This document shows positions 4,769 through 11,042 of a DNA stretch of 28,678 nt, in pieces. This DNA is from a virus. Where the stretch lies: IMG/VR virus record IMGVR_UViG_3300021425_000128, positions 1 to 28,678 of that record. One strand, written 5' to 3'. Within the stretch, counting starts at the first letter, position 1; each line of letters opens with the position of its first letter. The position numbers and the translations under genes were made by a program. The notes beneath the pieces are model-generated. The model worked only from the letters and a program-made list of their open reading frames with translations. It was not told the DNA's origin and did not search any database.

Positions 4769-6757
4769 CTAGAACGGAATGTCATCATCAACATCTGGCA
4801 TTTCCTCAGGGGCGTTCTCAATAGTTGGTTTCTCCTCCGCAAAGTCCGACGGTTCTGCTTCCACATAATCAAAAGAGTGATACATGCGGTCCCGCTCACC
4901 AGTGGGACCGAGTCTCCATGATGAAGAGATGAGCCCTTGGCGCCGTGCCTGTTCCAGCGTGCGCTTCGCTTTGCCGGTGTCATACAGCGAAAGGATGTTG
5001 CTCATCTGCTGAGCACTGAAACATTCCATGCCTCGATTATTCACGATATTGGCAGTCCGCATCAGATCTTCGGGGTCGCCGTCCACTGGCCCCCTGTAGA
5101 ACCAGCCATAAGTTTCGGGCTCGCGAACCAGGAAGTGCTTGCCGGACAGTCCGCTACGTGATTTTGTCCATTCCAGCAAGAATTCACTGGGGCCAGGATT
5201 GTTCTCGGGGCGGTAGAGCTTCACCACTTCAGAGACATTGGCCTCAAAGCTGGAGCTATCGCGTACACCGCCTGTTTTGTTGAGGTGGTGAAGGATGACG
5301 ATGCTGCAGCCATAGGTGTTGGCAATGTCTCGCAGTTCGTAGATGACATTGCCTGCATCGCTCTTGATGAGGTCTACATCCATGCCGGCCAGGCATGCGG
5401 TGAGACTGTCAATGGCCACAAATTGCGGGCGATCACGACGGATGCGCTCCGCAAGCCAGCCAATATTGGAAAAACGCCACCGTTCAATAAAACCAATGTC
5501 CTCAGGGTTGAGATCGTCACGGTCGTAGCCGATCACCTGCATCTTTTCCGCTGCATCGACCACTGGTTCGTCGCATTGGATGATGAGGCTTCTGCCTTTA
5601 GCACAGCGTCTGCCACTCCATTCGGTGCCAGTTGCAACATGTAACGCCCAATTGTAAATGAGCGTTGATTTGCCGCTGCCTGGAGCAGCGGCTAGGAGCA
5701 TCACGCTGCTTTCGGGAAGGATGCCAGCAATGGTCCAGCGCCTCACTTCATTAGACAGGGCAATGGCTTTGGCGTCCAACACCTCGATTTCCTCTTTGCC
5801 GTCCACGCGAGTCTTGGCTTCAGTCAGAAGCTTTTCAAGTTCGGTGGTGGCCATCTTGAGGCCGTGGTTTGTCATCCACTGGCGTGCTTCAAACAACACG
5901 CGGGCGTCATTGCCATAAAGGCCGACCATGGTTTCCAGGGCGCCAATGATCTCTTCATAGGAAGGAAGGCCGTCGTGGCCTTCATGGCGATCCTTTGAGA
6001 CGACAGAGGCGAGGATTAGTTCTTGGTCTGCACCTTCATCAATCCAATCGGAAATGTCATATCCGTTATTTTGCGGAAGTGAGTCCCATTCAAAATTTTC
6101 GGGATCTGCATACAACCACTGAGCGCCAGGGTTATCAACCGCCACTTCCCGCATGAGAGCCACGCCTGGCTCATCTCGGTCTGGACACAACACGAGACGG
6201 GCATTTTTGAAGAGGGATGAATAGTCCCCATTGCTCCTGTATTGCTTGCTACCGCCCAAGAAAGTGACGGACGGTAGTCCTATTTGCCAAACGGCATCAC
6301 AACAAAGCTCACCTTCAACCACAAAGATGGGCAGGCGGAGAGCCTTGGAGGCTTCAATGGCTTCGTTGTAGCGGTATGGCAGCACTTGAGAGCGCAGGCT
6401 CTCGATAACCTTCTGACGTTGAGGTGTATCAGGCTTTACCTCAGGATATTCCTGGAAGATCTGCTTCTTGCCGTCGTTGTCACGACGAACAACGTCCAAA
6501 ACCTTGTTGCCATCACGACTTTGGTAGGGGAAGCGATAGGAGCCGCTTTCCCTGGGCGGCCTTTCCCAACGCTTTAATGGGGCGAGGACATTGCGGATTT
6601 CAGCGCGATGCTTAGGTGATGGATCGTTCCAGCAGTTATAGGAACCATTGTTCCGGTCGAGGCTGAGGTTGTTGCCGCCACAGGCCGGACACTTATATTT
6701 CCCTGCTTCTTTGGAAGGCTCCAGCTTGGCTTCGTGGTCAAGGATGTTGAAGGCCAT
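4769..6757 (-). CDS. TOPRIM primase-helicase with an SSB-like C-terminal tip
   Basis: The 662-aa product has three readable parts. An N-terminal zinc-ribbon-like module has CPAC at 23-26, C42 and H50, as in DNA primases. A TOPRIM domain follows at about 143-200, with VVEGELCCDAV (E148) and the acidic CPDRDEPG (191-198). The C-terminal half is a RecA-fold ATPase of the RepA/DnaB type, with Walker A APGSGKST (358-365), Walker B FVAIDS (446-451) and SIVILHHLNK (485-494). It should make primers and unwind DNA at the phage fork. The final residues are acidic and end DVDDDIPF, the tip peptide normally found on bacterial SSB, although no OB-fold is visible. It is the first gene of the minus-strand unit, opposite the recombination operon across the divergent control region. 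Confidence 0.9.
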   Translation of the reverse strand: MAFNILDHEAKLEPSKEAGKYKCPACGGNNLSLDRNNGSYNCWNDPSPKHRAEIRNVLAPLKRWERPPRESGSYRFPYQSRDGNKVLDVVRRDNDGKKQIFQEYPEVKPDTPQRQKVIESLRSQVLPYRYNEAIEASKALRLPIFVVEGELCCDAVWQIGLPSVTFLGGSKQYRSNGDYSSLFKNARLVLCPDRDEPGVALMREVAVDNPGAQWLYADPENFEWDSLPQNNGYDISDWIDEGADQELILASVVSKDRHEGHDGLPSYEEIIGALETMVGLYGNDARVLFEARQWMTNHGLKMATTELEKLLTEAKTRVDGKEEIEVLDAKAIALSNEVRRWTIAGILPESSVMLLAAAPGSGKSTLIYNWALHVATGTEWSGRRCAKGRSLIIQCDEPVVDAAEKMQVIGYDRDDLNPEDIGFIERWRFSNIGWLAERIRRDRPQFVAIDSLTACLAGMDVDLIKSDAGNVIYELRDIANTYGCSIVILHHLNKTGGVRDSSSFEANVSEVVKLYRPENNPGPSEFLLEWTKSRSGLSGKHFLVREPETYGWFYRGPVDGDPEDLMRTANIVNNRGMECFSAQQMSNILSLYDTGKAKRTLEQARRQGLISSSWRLGPTGERDRMYHSFDYVEAEPSDFAEEKPTIENAPEEMPDVDDDIPF

Positions 6758-6996
6758 GAGCGGGGGTGAGTCAGAGCTGTTGTAGCAGATTTTTCAGGCG
6801 CTGCAACGGCTTGAGGCGCTCTTAATGCATGCTTAAGTATTCAGCAGCAGTCTCATGAGACTCGGAGGATTAGGGGGTTGCATACCCCAAAAAGGTGTGT
6901 AAGGTGTGTCGAGCCGCGCTTCCCGATGGAGCTTTTCCTGGTCTTAATTATTTCTTCCGTTTTGACCTATTCCTTGCTCACTCACCTCTAATTACC
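6758..6996. promoter_or_regulatory. Divergent control region between the replication units
   Basis: These 239 bases separate the minus-strand primase-helicase from the plus-strand recombination operon and hold no convincing gene. They contain a 14-bp palindrome (6849-6862), CTTAA/TTAAG arms around TGCATGC just upstream of it, and a short GGGGT/ACCCC stem near 6874-6888. On the minus strand, TTGCAG and TACAAC 16 bases apart form a weak promoter candidate. On the plus strand, TTGACC (6962-6967) and TCTAAT (6987-6992) are 19 bases apart, a long spacing. Both promoter guesses are weak. Confidence 0.5.
6849..6862. promoter_or_regulatory. Perfect 14-bp palindrome, possible operator
   Basis: AGTCTCATGAGACT reads the same on both strands and sits midway between two divergent operons. 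The first gene of the plus operon encodes a ribbon-helix-helix-like protein, a class that often binds such palindromes near its own promoter. The link between protein and site is inference. Confidence 0.5.
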
Positions 6997-7245
6997 GTGC
7001 CGAATGCTCATGGCGAACTCAAAAAACGCCGCCACGTCACCCTCACAGACACCGCTTTTACTCACTTGGGCAACATTGCCCACGAAGCGCGAAAGTCCAA
7101 CAGTGAGACGCTGGAGCGTCTCATTCGCTCCACTCCCGTATGGGAAGGAAGTGCCACTCTCGCAGACAATGCGTGGGAAGAGTGCTTCGACCACACGCAA
7201 GAGTCTGTAGACCCATCCTCCCTCTTCCCCGATGAAAGCCTCTGA
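6997..7245 (+). CDS. Ribbon-helix-helix-like small protein (82 aa)
   Basis: I start this gene at the GTG at 6997. The frame runs up to a GTG at 6895, but the added residues look non-coding. After a basic start (KKRR), the segment RRHVTLTDTAFTHLGNIAHE with the following SNSETLERLIRS shows the strand-helix-helix pattern of CopG/Arc-type DNA-binding proteins, where a 'VTLTD' strand sits in the major groove and 'S.SE.lErLIR' forms the second helix. The C-terminal 30 residues are acidic. As first gene of the operon facing a palindrome-bearing control region, an autoregulatory role is plausible. Its end overlaps the next gene by 14 bases. Confidence 0.6.
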   Translation: MPNAHGELKKRRHVTLTDTAFTHLGNIAHEARKSNSETLERLIRSTPVWEGSATLADNAWEECFDHTQESVDPSSLFPDESL

Positions 7246-7510
7246 ACTCCGTAGCCACCTAGACGGCTACCTTCGCACTAACGAAGATTGCGAAATCAAG
7301 CTGTTCTGCGAAAGCGTCGTTTATGACGATGTGTTCGACGAGCATTCCGCTGAAGTCATCACTGACATCCGCTCGGTAAATGACTGGCCTCTACCTGGCG
7401 AAAGCATTGTCATTGGTGATGCAGAGCAACCAGGCAAGTACCTCGTCATCTTCTACGACTCATCTGACGAGAACAAGCGCTCTGGCTACAAGCGCAGCTT
7501 TGGCTCCTAA
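7232..7510 (+). CDS. Hypothetical acidic protein (92 aa)
   Basis: ATG at 7232, overlapping the upstream gene by 14 bases; its stop shares one base with the start of the annealing protein (TAATG). The product is acidic with alternating beta-type stretches (CEIKLFCESVVYDDVF, then GKYLVIFYDSSDENK). No family is recognised. Position between a DNA-binding protein and a recombination protein suggests a DNA-metabolism or host-takeover role, but this is only context. Confidence 0.65.
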   Translation: MKASELRSHLDGYLRTNEDCEIKLFCESVVYDDVFDEHSAEVITDIRSVNDWPLPGESIVIGDAEQPGKYLVIFYDSSDENKRSGYKRSFGS

Positions 7511-8445
7511 TGAAGCACTCCTTCACCGTTCACACCCCCTCCCTCATGTCTTCAGATCCCGCCCAGCAGTCCATGCTCGACCGTTACAACGGCGTCTTCA
7601 CTCCTCTTGAAATCAGCGCCGAAGCCTTTAAGGCTGCATACGACACCCCAGACATTGGTCCTCACATTGAGAAGGACTACAAAGGCCTTTCCTATCTCTC
7701 CTGGCCCTTCGCTTACCGCTATCTCAAAGAACACTTTCCCACGCTCTTCGTCGCGTTTGAAGAGAAAACCATTGGTGAAGTGGTCTTTGGTGGCCCCGGC
7801 TATTACTACCTTCGCCCTTACCTCACTGACGGCATCCGTCGCACTGTTGCTCTGATCTTCCCCGTGATGGATCGGAAGCACAATGCCATTAAAGAGCTGG
7901 ATGGTCGCGCCATCAGCGACAACTGCCAGCGTGCTGCCGTTAAGTGCATCGCCACCTTCACCGGCCTCGGCCTGCGTCTTTACGCAGGCGAAGACATCCC
8001 CAAAGAAGATGATCAAAAAGGATCGGCCCGGCTCCCGCTCCAACAGGATGCTCCGAAGCAAGCTCCGGCATCAAAGAAAGAGCAAGCGCCTGCTGATGGA
8101 GGCAATGCTCACCTTGGAGAAGCGTGGGCTCTTGCCTTCGATGGAAAACAAGCCCTTGTTGGATTCTGCGAAGCCAATCCTCTTGGACTCGCTGATGTGA
8201 GGGCCTGCCAAATGGCAGTCAAGAACGCCCTAGACACTGTTGGCCTTAATACTGGCGCCAACGTGAAGACTGTCGGCGATTTCGGCAATGTGATCACCAC
8301 TCTGGTGTCCTCCTGGACTAAGGAACAGGGCATCAAGATCACCAAGACTGCCATGACGAAAGAACTGGACAGTATTCGTGGAGCTGCAGTGTCCACCGAA
8401 GCTGCCGTCGAAGCCGTTAAGGCATTCGTTGCATCAAAAAAGTAG
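7510..8445 (+). CDS. Single-strand annealing protein, DUF1071/Sak3-like
   Basis: The 311-aa product has a core at about residues 58-165. It begins KGLSYLSWPFAYRYLKEHFP, continues through YYYLRPYLTDGIRRTVALIF and PVMDRKHNAIK, and closes with RAAVKCIATFTGLGLRLYAG followed by EDIP. This pattern (L.YLSW.wA…, PVMD.r.kAi…, n.aimRClvKaia.fGLGLyiYaGEDlP) is that of DUF1071 proteins, described as Sak3-type single-strand annealing proteins. They coat ssDNA and anneal it during phage recombination. A linker rich in Lys, Gln and Ala (165-200) leads to a C-terminal helical domain (about 200-311) I do not recognise. A RecB-like nuclease follows in the same operon, the usual partner. ATG overlaps the upstream stop; M13 is an alternative start. 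Confidence 0.75.
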   Translation: MKHSFTVHTPSLMSSDPAQQSMLDRYNGVFTPLEISAEAFKAAYDTPDIGPHIEKDYKGLSYLSWPFAYRYLKEHFPTLFVAFEEKTIGEVVFGGPGYYYLRPYLTDGIRRTVALIFPVMDRKHNAIKELDGRAISDNCQRAAVKCIATFTGLGLRLYAGEDIPKEDDQKGSARLPLQQDAPKQAPASKKEQAPADGGNAHLGEAWALAFDGKQALVGFCEANPLGLADVRACQMAVKNALDTVGLNTGANVKTVGDFGNVITTLVSSWTKEQGIKITKTAMTKELDSIRGAAVSTEAAVEAVKAFVASKK

Positions 8446-8455
8446 ATCTGGCGGC

Positions 8456-8474
8456 GGCCCTCTTAGCGAGGGCC
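8456..8474 (+). other. Intercistronic hairpin without a T run
   Basis: GGCCCTC (8456-8462) pairs with GAGGGCC (8468-8474) over a TTAGC loop, 10 bases after the stop of the annealing-protein gene. No T run follows, so it probably does not stop transcription; it may protect the upstream mRNA or slow readthrough. Confidence 0.6.
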
Positions 8475-8496
8475 TTCGCTGGAGTAGTTGCCTTCG

Positions 8497-8640
8497 ATGA
8501 AGACGATGGTCCCATTACTGAGCTTCCTTCCTCCTTATTTTCAGCATGACCCGCTCGGCCTATTTCTTGTATTGGCTGGTACAGCAACTGTCAGCGCTCT
8601 TCTCATCCTTCGCATAGCACGTCTATGGACTTCCAAGTGA
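8497..8640 (+). CDS. Small single-pass membrane protein (47 aa)
   Basis: An ATG at 8497 opens a 47-codon frame ending at 8640. The product begins MKTMVPLLSFLPPYFQHDPL and has one clear transmembrane segment (GLFLVLAGTATVSALLILRI) with a basic tail (RLWTSK), which predicts a cytoplasmic C-terminus. It overlaps the next gene by 16 bases, matching the coupling seen across this operon, and fills what would otherwise be a 180-base gap. No family is recognised; a membrane-targeted host-takeover or superinfection-exclusion role would fit but is speculation. Confidence 0.55.
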   Translation: MKTMVPLLSFLPPYFQHDPLGLFLVLAGTATVSALLILRIARLWTSK

Positions 8641-8885
8641 TGCCCCACAAATGGACCCATTCATTTGCTGATCGTTTTGGCAATCCTTCCTACGAACTCA
8701 GCTTTACTTCCTACAAAGAAACGACTTCAGAAATCGTAGAAGACTTCGCTTGCTACCTCATGGGCTGTGGCTTCTTCCAAAGCACCATCATTGAAGCTTT
8801 TGATGACTACATCAGCGACCATCGCCAAGCCCTCGTTGATTCAGGAAACCGCCTTGGACAAGCAATGGTGGGAGAAGGCGAATGA
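8625..8885 (+). CDS. Hypothetical protein (86 aa)
   Basis: ATG at 8625, overlapping the small membrane protein gene. The product starts MDFQVMPHKWTHSFADRFGN and has a helical C-terminal half (EIVEDFACYLMGCGFFQSTI). No signal peptide and no known motif. Its last 32 bases overlap the start of the zinc-finger-like gene downstream. Unknown function; it is a probable gene by composition and operon fit. Confidence 0.65.
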   Translation: MDFQVMPHKWTHSFADRFGNPSYELSFTSYKETTSEIVEDFACYLMGCGFFQSTIIEAFDDYISDHRQALVDSGNRLGQAMVGEGE

Positions 8886-9168
8886 GGCCTATTGGAGCTT
8901 TCCAGACGATCTCATTGATAGTCCGAAACGTGTGGCGGCTCTGCTTGCTTCCGTCATGGATGCTGGTCTTCTGGATTCTGCGTTTCTTAAGCCGTTTATT
9001 AATCGACATCTCATGCCTGACATTGCAATGTGTACGGGGGATGGATGCCCTGTTAAGGAAAACTGCTGGCGTTATCTTGCGCCTCCAGACAGGTATCAAT
9101 CGCAATTCGCGGCGCCTCCATGCACGGAGGAAGGCTGCGAGTACTTCTGGGATGTAAACGAAAAATGA
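8854..9168 (+). CDS. Cys-rich small phage protein (104 aa), TTG start
   Basis: The TTG at 8854 is preceded by AGGAAA at a normal distance and gives MDKQWWEKANEAYWSFPDDL; a further upstream ATG (8767) would overlap the previous gene by over 100 bases. The C-terminal half has two cysteine groups, CTGDGCPVKENCWRYLAPP and CTEEGCEYFW. This looks like a small zinc-binding fold of the type 'C…CP…CyRy.A…pP…C.yFw' that recurs in small phage and bacterial proteins of unknown function. No catalytic residues are apparent. The stop overlaps the ATG of the secreted repeat protein (ATGA), so the two are coupled. Confidence 0.65.
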   Translation: MDKQWWEKANEAYWSFPDDLIDSPKRVAALLASVMDAGLLDSAFLKPFINRHLMPDIAMCTGDGCPVKENCWRYLAPPDRYQSQFAAPPCTEEGCEYFWDVNEK

Positions 9169-9356
9169 TTTCCCTCCTCATCATGGCTCAGCTTGCGCAG
9201 CCTCTCCCTCGCGTGGGTAGCTGCCCTATGGGCTACTTCATCTCCGGCGCCTATTGCGTGCCCTCTCGTAACGCAACTAATGCCATCGAGAAACAGGGAA
9301 GCAGTTGTCCCATGGGCTATTACACATCTGGCTCTTACTGCGTCAAACCACGATGA
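9165..9356 (+). CDS. Secreted two-repeat CPxGYxxSGxYC protein (63 aa)
   Basis: The ATG at 9165 gives a short hydrophobic leader (MISLLIMAQLAQPLPRVGS) that looks like a signal peptide. Two copies of one motif follow: CPMGYFISGAYCV at residues 20-32 and CPMGYYTSGSYCV at 48-60, separated by a Ser/Asn/Ala linker. Each copy has two cysteines, suited to disulfides outside the cytoplasm. Similar CPxGYxxSGxYC repeats occur in small exported proteins of cyanobacteria, which supports a cyanobacterial host origin. It is coupled by ATGA overlaps to the Cys-rich gene before it and the nuclease after it. The role is unknown. Confidence 0.7.
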   Translation: MISLLIMAQLAQPLPRVGSCPMGYFISGAYCVPSRNATNAIEKQGSSCPMGYYTSGSYCVKPR

Positions 9357-10114
9357 AATTCCCACGCTACGAGCCAAATAGGCTCCAAATTAACAAGAAG
9401 CGCTACTACGTTTCGGAGGAGCTTCCCAATGTTCCAGCAGGAATCGTCTTGCCGTCCGTTACAACAGTCGCCTCGGCCACCGCCCCCATAGGCAAAACAA
9501 TGGCCCTCATCAACTGGCGCAAGCGTGTAGGCGATGCGGAAGCAAACCGTCGCACGCGCAATGCCGTTGAACGTGGCAACTGGCTTCATGGAGTATTGGA
9601 AGACCTCTTTAATGGGGAGGATGTTGAGACGCATTTTGATAATGCGCCTCAATTCCTCCCTTACTACGAGAGCATTCAGGACTTCCTGGACCAGATAGAC
9701 GAGCCTCAGCTCGTCGAAAGTGCCATCTCGTGGTACTGCCCTTCCAGGGAAATTGGTTACGCGGGTACCTTCGATATGCTCGCCACCATGAAGAGCGGCG
9801 CCTATGCGCTGCTCGATTGGAAGACCAGTTACAAGCACAAGAGCGACTCGATGCTTGCGGACTACCGCATGCAGCTTGGAGCCTATGTGCAGGCCATTGA
9901 ACAGATGTATGACATCGAAATCAATGAGGCGCACTGCGCCATTGCCATCTACGATCCCGACACTGGAAAGGGCGAACAGGCTCAAATTGTGAGCCTGGAT
10001 GCCGGTGAGCTTGTAGCGCAAGCCGGCGTGATGACACAGAAGACTCAGCAGTTCTTCTTCGACCACTATCCCGGTCGTGTGCCCTTCACAATTTCTATGG
10101 ACAAGGGAGCTTGA
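9353..10114 (+). CDS. RecB/Cas4-like PD-(D/E)XK exonuclease
   Basis: ATG at 9353 (ATGA overlap with the upstream stop), 253 aa. Motifs are in the order expected for RecB-type nucleases: ERGNWLHGVLEDL at 73-85 (the GxxxH motif), E122, GYAGTFDML with D141, ALLDWKTS with D155 and K157 as the (D/E)XK pair, and YRMQLGAYVQAIE with Q174 and Y178 as the QxxxY motif. Such phage enzymes resect double-strand ends to give ssDNA for annealing. Being in one operon with a DUF1071-type annealing protein makes a two-part recombination system likely. The N-terminal 35 residues are basic and Tyr-rich and may bind DNA. Confidence 0.85.
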   Translation: MKFPRYEPNRLQINKKRYYVSEELPNVPAGIVLPSVTTVASATAPIGKTMALINWRKRVGDAEANRRTRNAVERGNWLHGVLEDLFNGEDVETHFDNAPQFLPYYESIQDFLDQIDEPQLVESAISWYCPSREIGYAGTFDMLATMKSGAYALLDWKTSYKHKSDSMLADYRMQLGAYVQAIEQMYDIEINEAHCAIAIYDPDTGKGEQAQIVSLDAGELVAQAGVMTQKTQQFFFDHYPGRVPFTISMDKGA

Positions 10115-10161
10115 TCTCCCGTTCATAGTCGCTACTCTTGTTCCGTTCTTCTTTTTCAACC

Positions 10162-10434
10162 ATGGCTTCTCAGCCTCTCTACAAAGTCGCAATCGACATC
10201 CCCGCAGACGTGTTCCGCGAGGCCAAGGAAGCTGGCCCTAACGACCGTGGCATGTACAGCCTTGCCGCATCGTTGTGGACCAACGACCGCAAAGTCAACG
10301 ACTCTCAGCCCAGCTTCACTGGCCAAGTGCAAGTGAAGGGCAAGATCGATGGTGCCAAGGGCTATGCCTCCATGTGGGACAACTCTGGCAAGGCTGGTAG
10401 CAGCAAGAAGGCTGCTTCCGACGATCTGTTCTGA
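10162..10434 (+). CDS. Small phage protein with an acidic DDLF C-terminus (90 aa)
   Basis: ATG at 10162 gives MASQPLYKVAIDIPADVFRE; the frame extends to a TTG at 10138, but the added residues are poor. The body is rich in beta-type segments (GMYSLAASLWTNDRKVNDSQ, then PSFTGQVQVKGKIDGAKGYA), followed by a Ser/Lys-rich linker and a final SDDLF. An OB-like beta barrel with a flexible acid-Phe tip is the plan of single-strand-binding proteins, and the neighbours are recombination proteins. I cannot confirm an OB-fold by eye, and no SSB motif is strong. Call it a possible ssDNA-binding accessory. Confidence 0.6.
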   Translation: MASQPLYKVAIDIPADVFREAKEAGPNDRGMYSLAASLWTNDRKVNDSQPSFTGQVQVKGKIDGAKGYASMWDNSGKAGSSKKAASDDLF

Positions 10435-10442
10435 TCCTTACG

Positions 10443-10464
10443 GGGGCGCCTAGAGCGCCCCTTT
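10443..10464 (+). terminator. Intercistronic hairpin with a short T tract
   Basis: GGGGCGC (10443-10449) pairs with GCGCCCC (10455-10461) over a CTAGA loop, with only TTT after it. It divides the recombination genes from dcd, whose ATG is 8 bases further on. Probably a weak or partial terminator or an mRNA stabiliser. Confidence 0.5.
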
Positions 10465-10468
10465 CACA

Positions 10469-11038
10469 ATGCTCCTTAACGACATCGAAATCAGCAAGCT
10501 CGCTGAAAACGACATCTTCATGCCCTATGTGGGTGAGAAGACCAAGATTGTTGATGGCAAGCCTGCTCTGAGCTTCGGCCTCAGCCAAAGCGGCTACGAC
10601 ATTCGCCTGTCTCCCAAGGAGTTTGTCGTCTATGCATCGCCGCAGTCCACATCCACTTTCGATGTGAAAGATGCCCCTGAGGGCATCACGACAGGCCTGG
10701 TGCAGGATGAAAAGGGCAGCTTCTTCATCATCCCTCCGCATGCCATTGGCCTTGGCGTGAGCGTCGAACGGTTCAACATGCCGAACGATGTAATGGGACT
10801 GTGCTGGGGCAAATCCACCTACGCACGCGCTGGCCTCATCGCCAACATCACCCCCATCGAGCCTGGCTGGTGTGGCTACCTAACCATGAGCCTCACCAAT
10901 CCCACTGATCGCTACATCCGCGTGTATGCCAACGAGGGCATTGCCCAAGTGGTGCTATTTCGCTGCGGTGAAGTGAGCAGGCCCTATGAGGGAAAGTATC
11001 AAGATCAAGGCGCTAGCGTAACTGCTGCGAAAGTATGA
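10469..11038 (+). CDS. dcd: dCTP deaminase family protein (189 aa)
   Basis: The trimeric dCTP deaminase/dUTPase fold is clear: SGYDIRLSP at 41-49, GKSTYARAGL at 114-123, TPIEPGWCGYLTMSLTNP at 128-145, EGIAQVVLF at 156-164 and YEGKYQDQ at 173-180, the last being the C-terminal lid. Dcd makes dUTP from dCTP and so feeds dTMP synthesis; thyX lies about 1 kb downstream. One oddity: aligned by eye to E. coli Dcd (IDPGWSGCIVLEFYN), the position of the catalytic Glu138 is Ser141 here (MSLTN). If right, normal deamination may be lost or the role changed. Length is usual for the family. Confidence 0.85.
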   Translation: MLLNDIEISKLAENDIFMPYVGEKTKIVDGKPALSFGLSQSGYDIRLSPKEFVVYASPQSTSTFDVKDAPEGITTGLVQDEKGSFFIIPPHAIGLGVSVERFNMPNDVMGLCWGKSTYARAGLIANITPIEPGWCGYLTMSLTNPTDRYIRVYANEGIAQVVLFRCGEVSRPYEGKYQDQGASVTAAKV

Positions 11039-11042
11039 TCTT

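Noticed and set aside
6874-6888. GGGGT/ACCCC hairpin as a terminator
   Set aside because: It is followed by A, not T, on the plus strand, and there is no T run after it on the minus strand.
6895-6996. N-terminal extension of the ribbon-helix-helix gene to a GTG at 6895
   Set aside because: The added residues are unlike coding sequence and would fill the likely promoter region.
7552-8061. Minus-strand 169-codon frame
   Set aside because: Shadow of the annealing-protein gene, which has clear family motifs.
9335-10192. Minus-strand 285-codon frame
   Set aside because: Antisense to the RecB-like nuclease, whose full motif set is on the plus strand; no neighbours on that strand.
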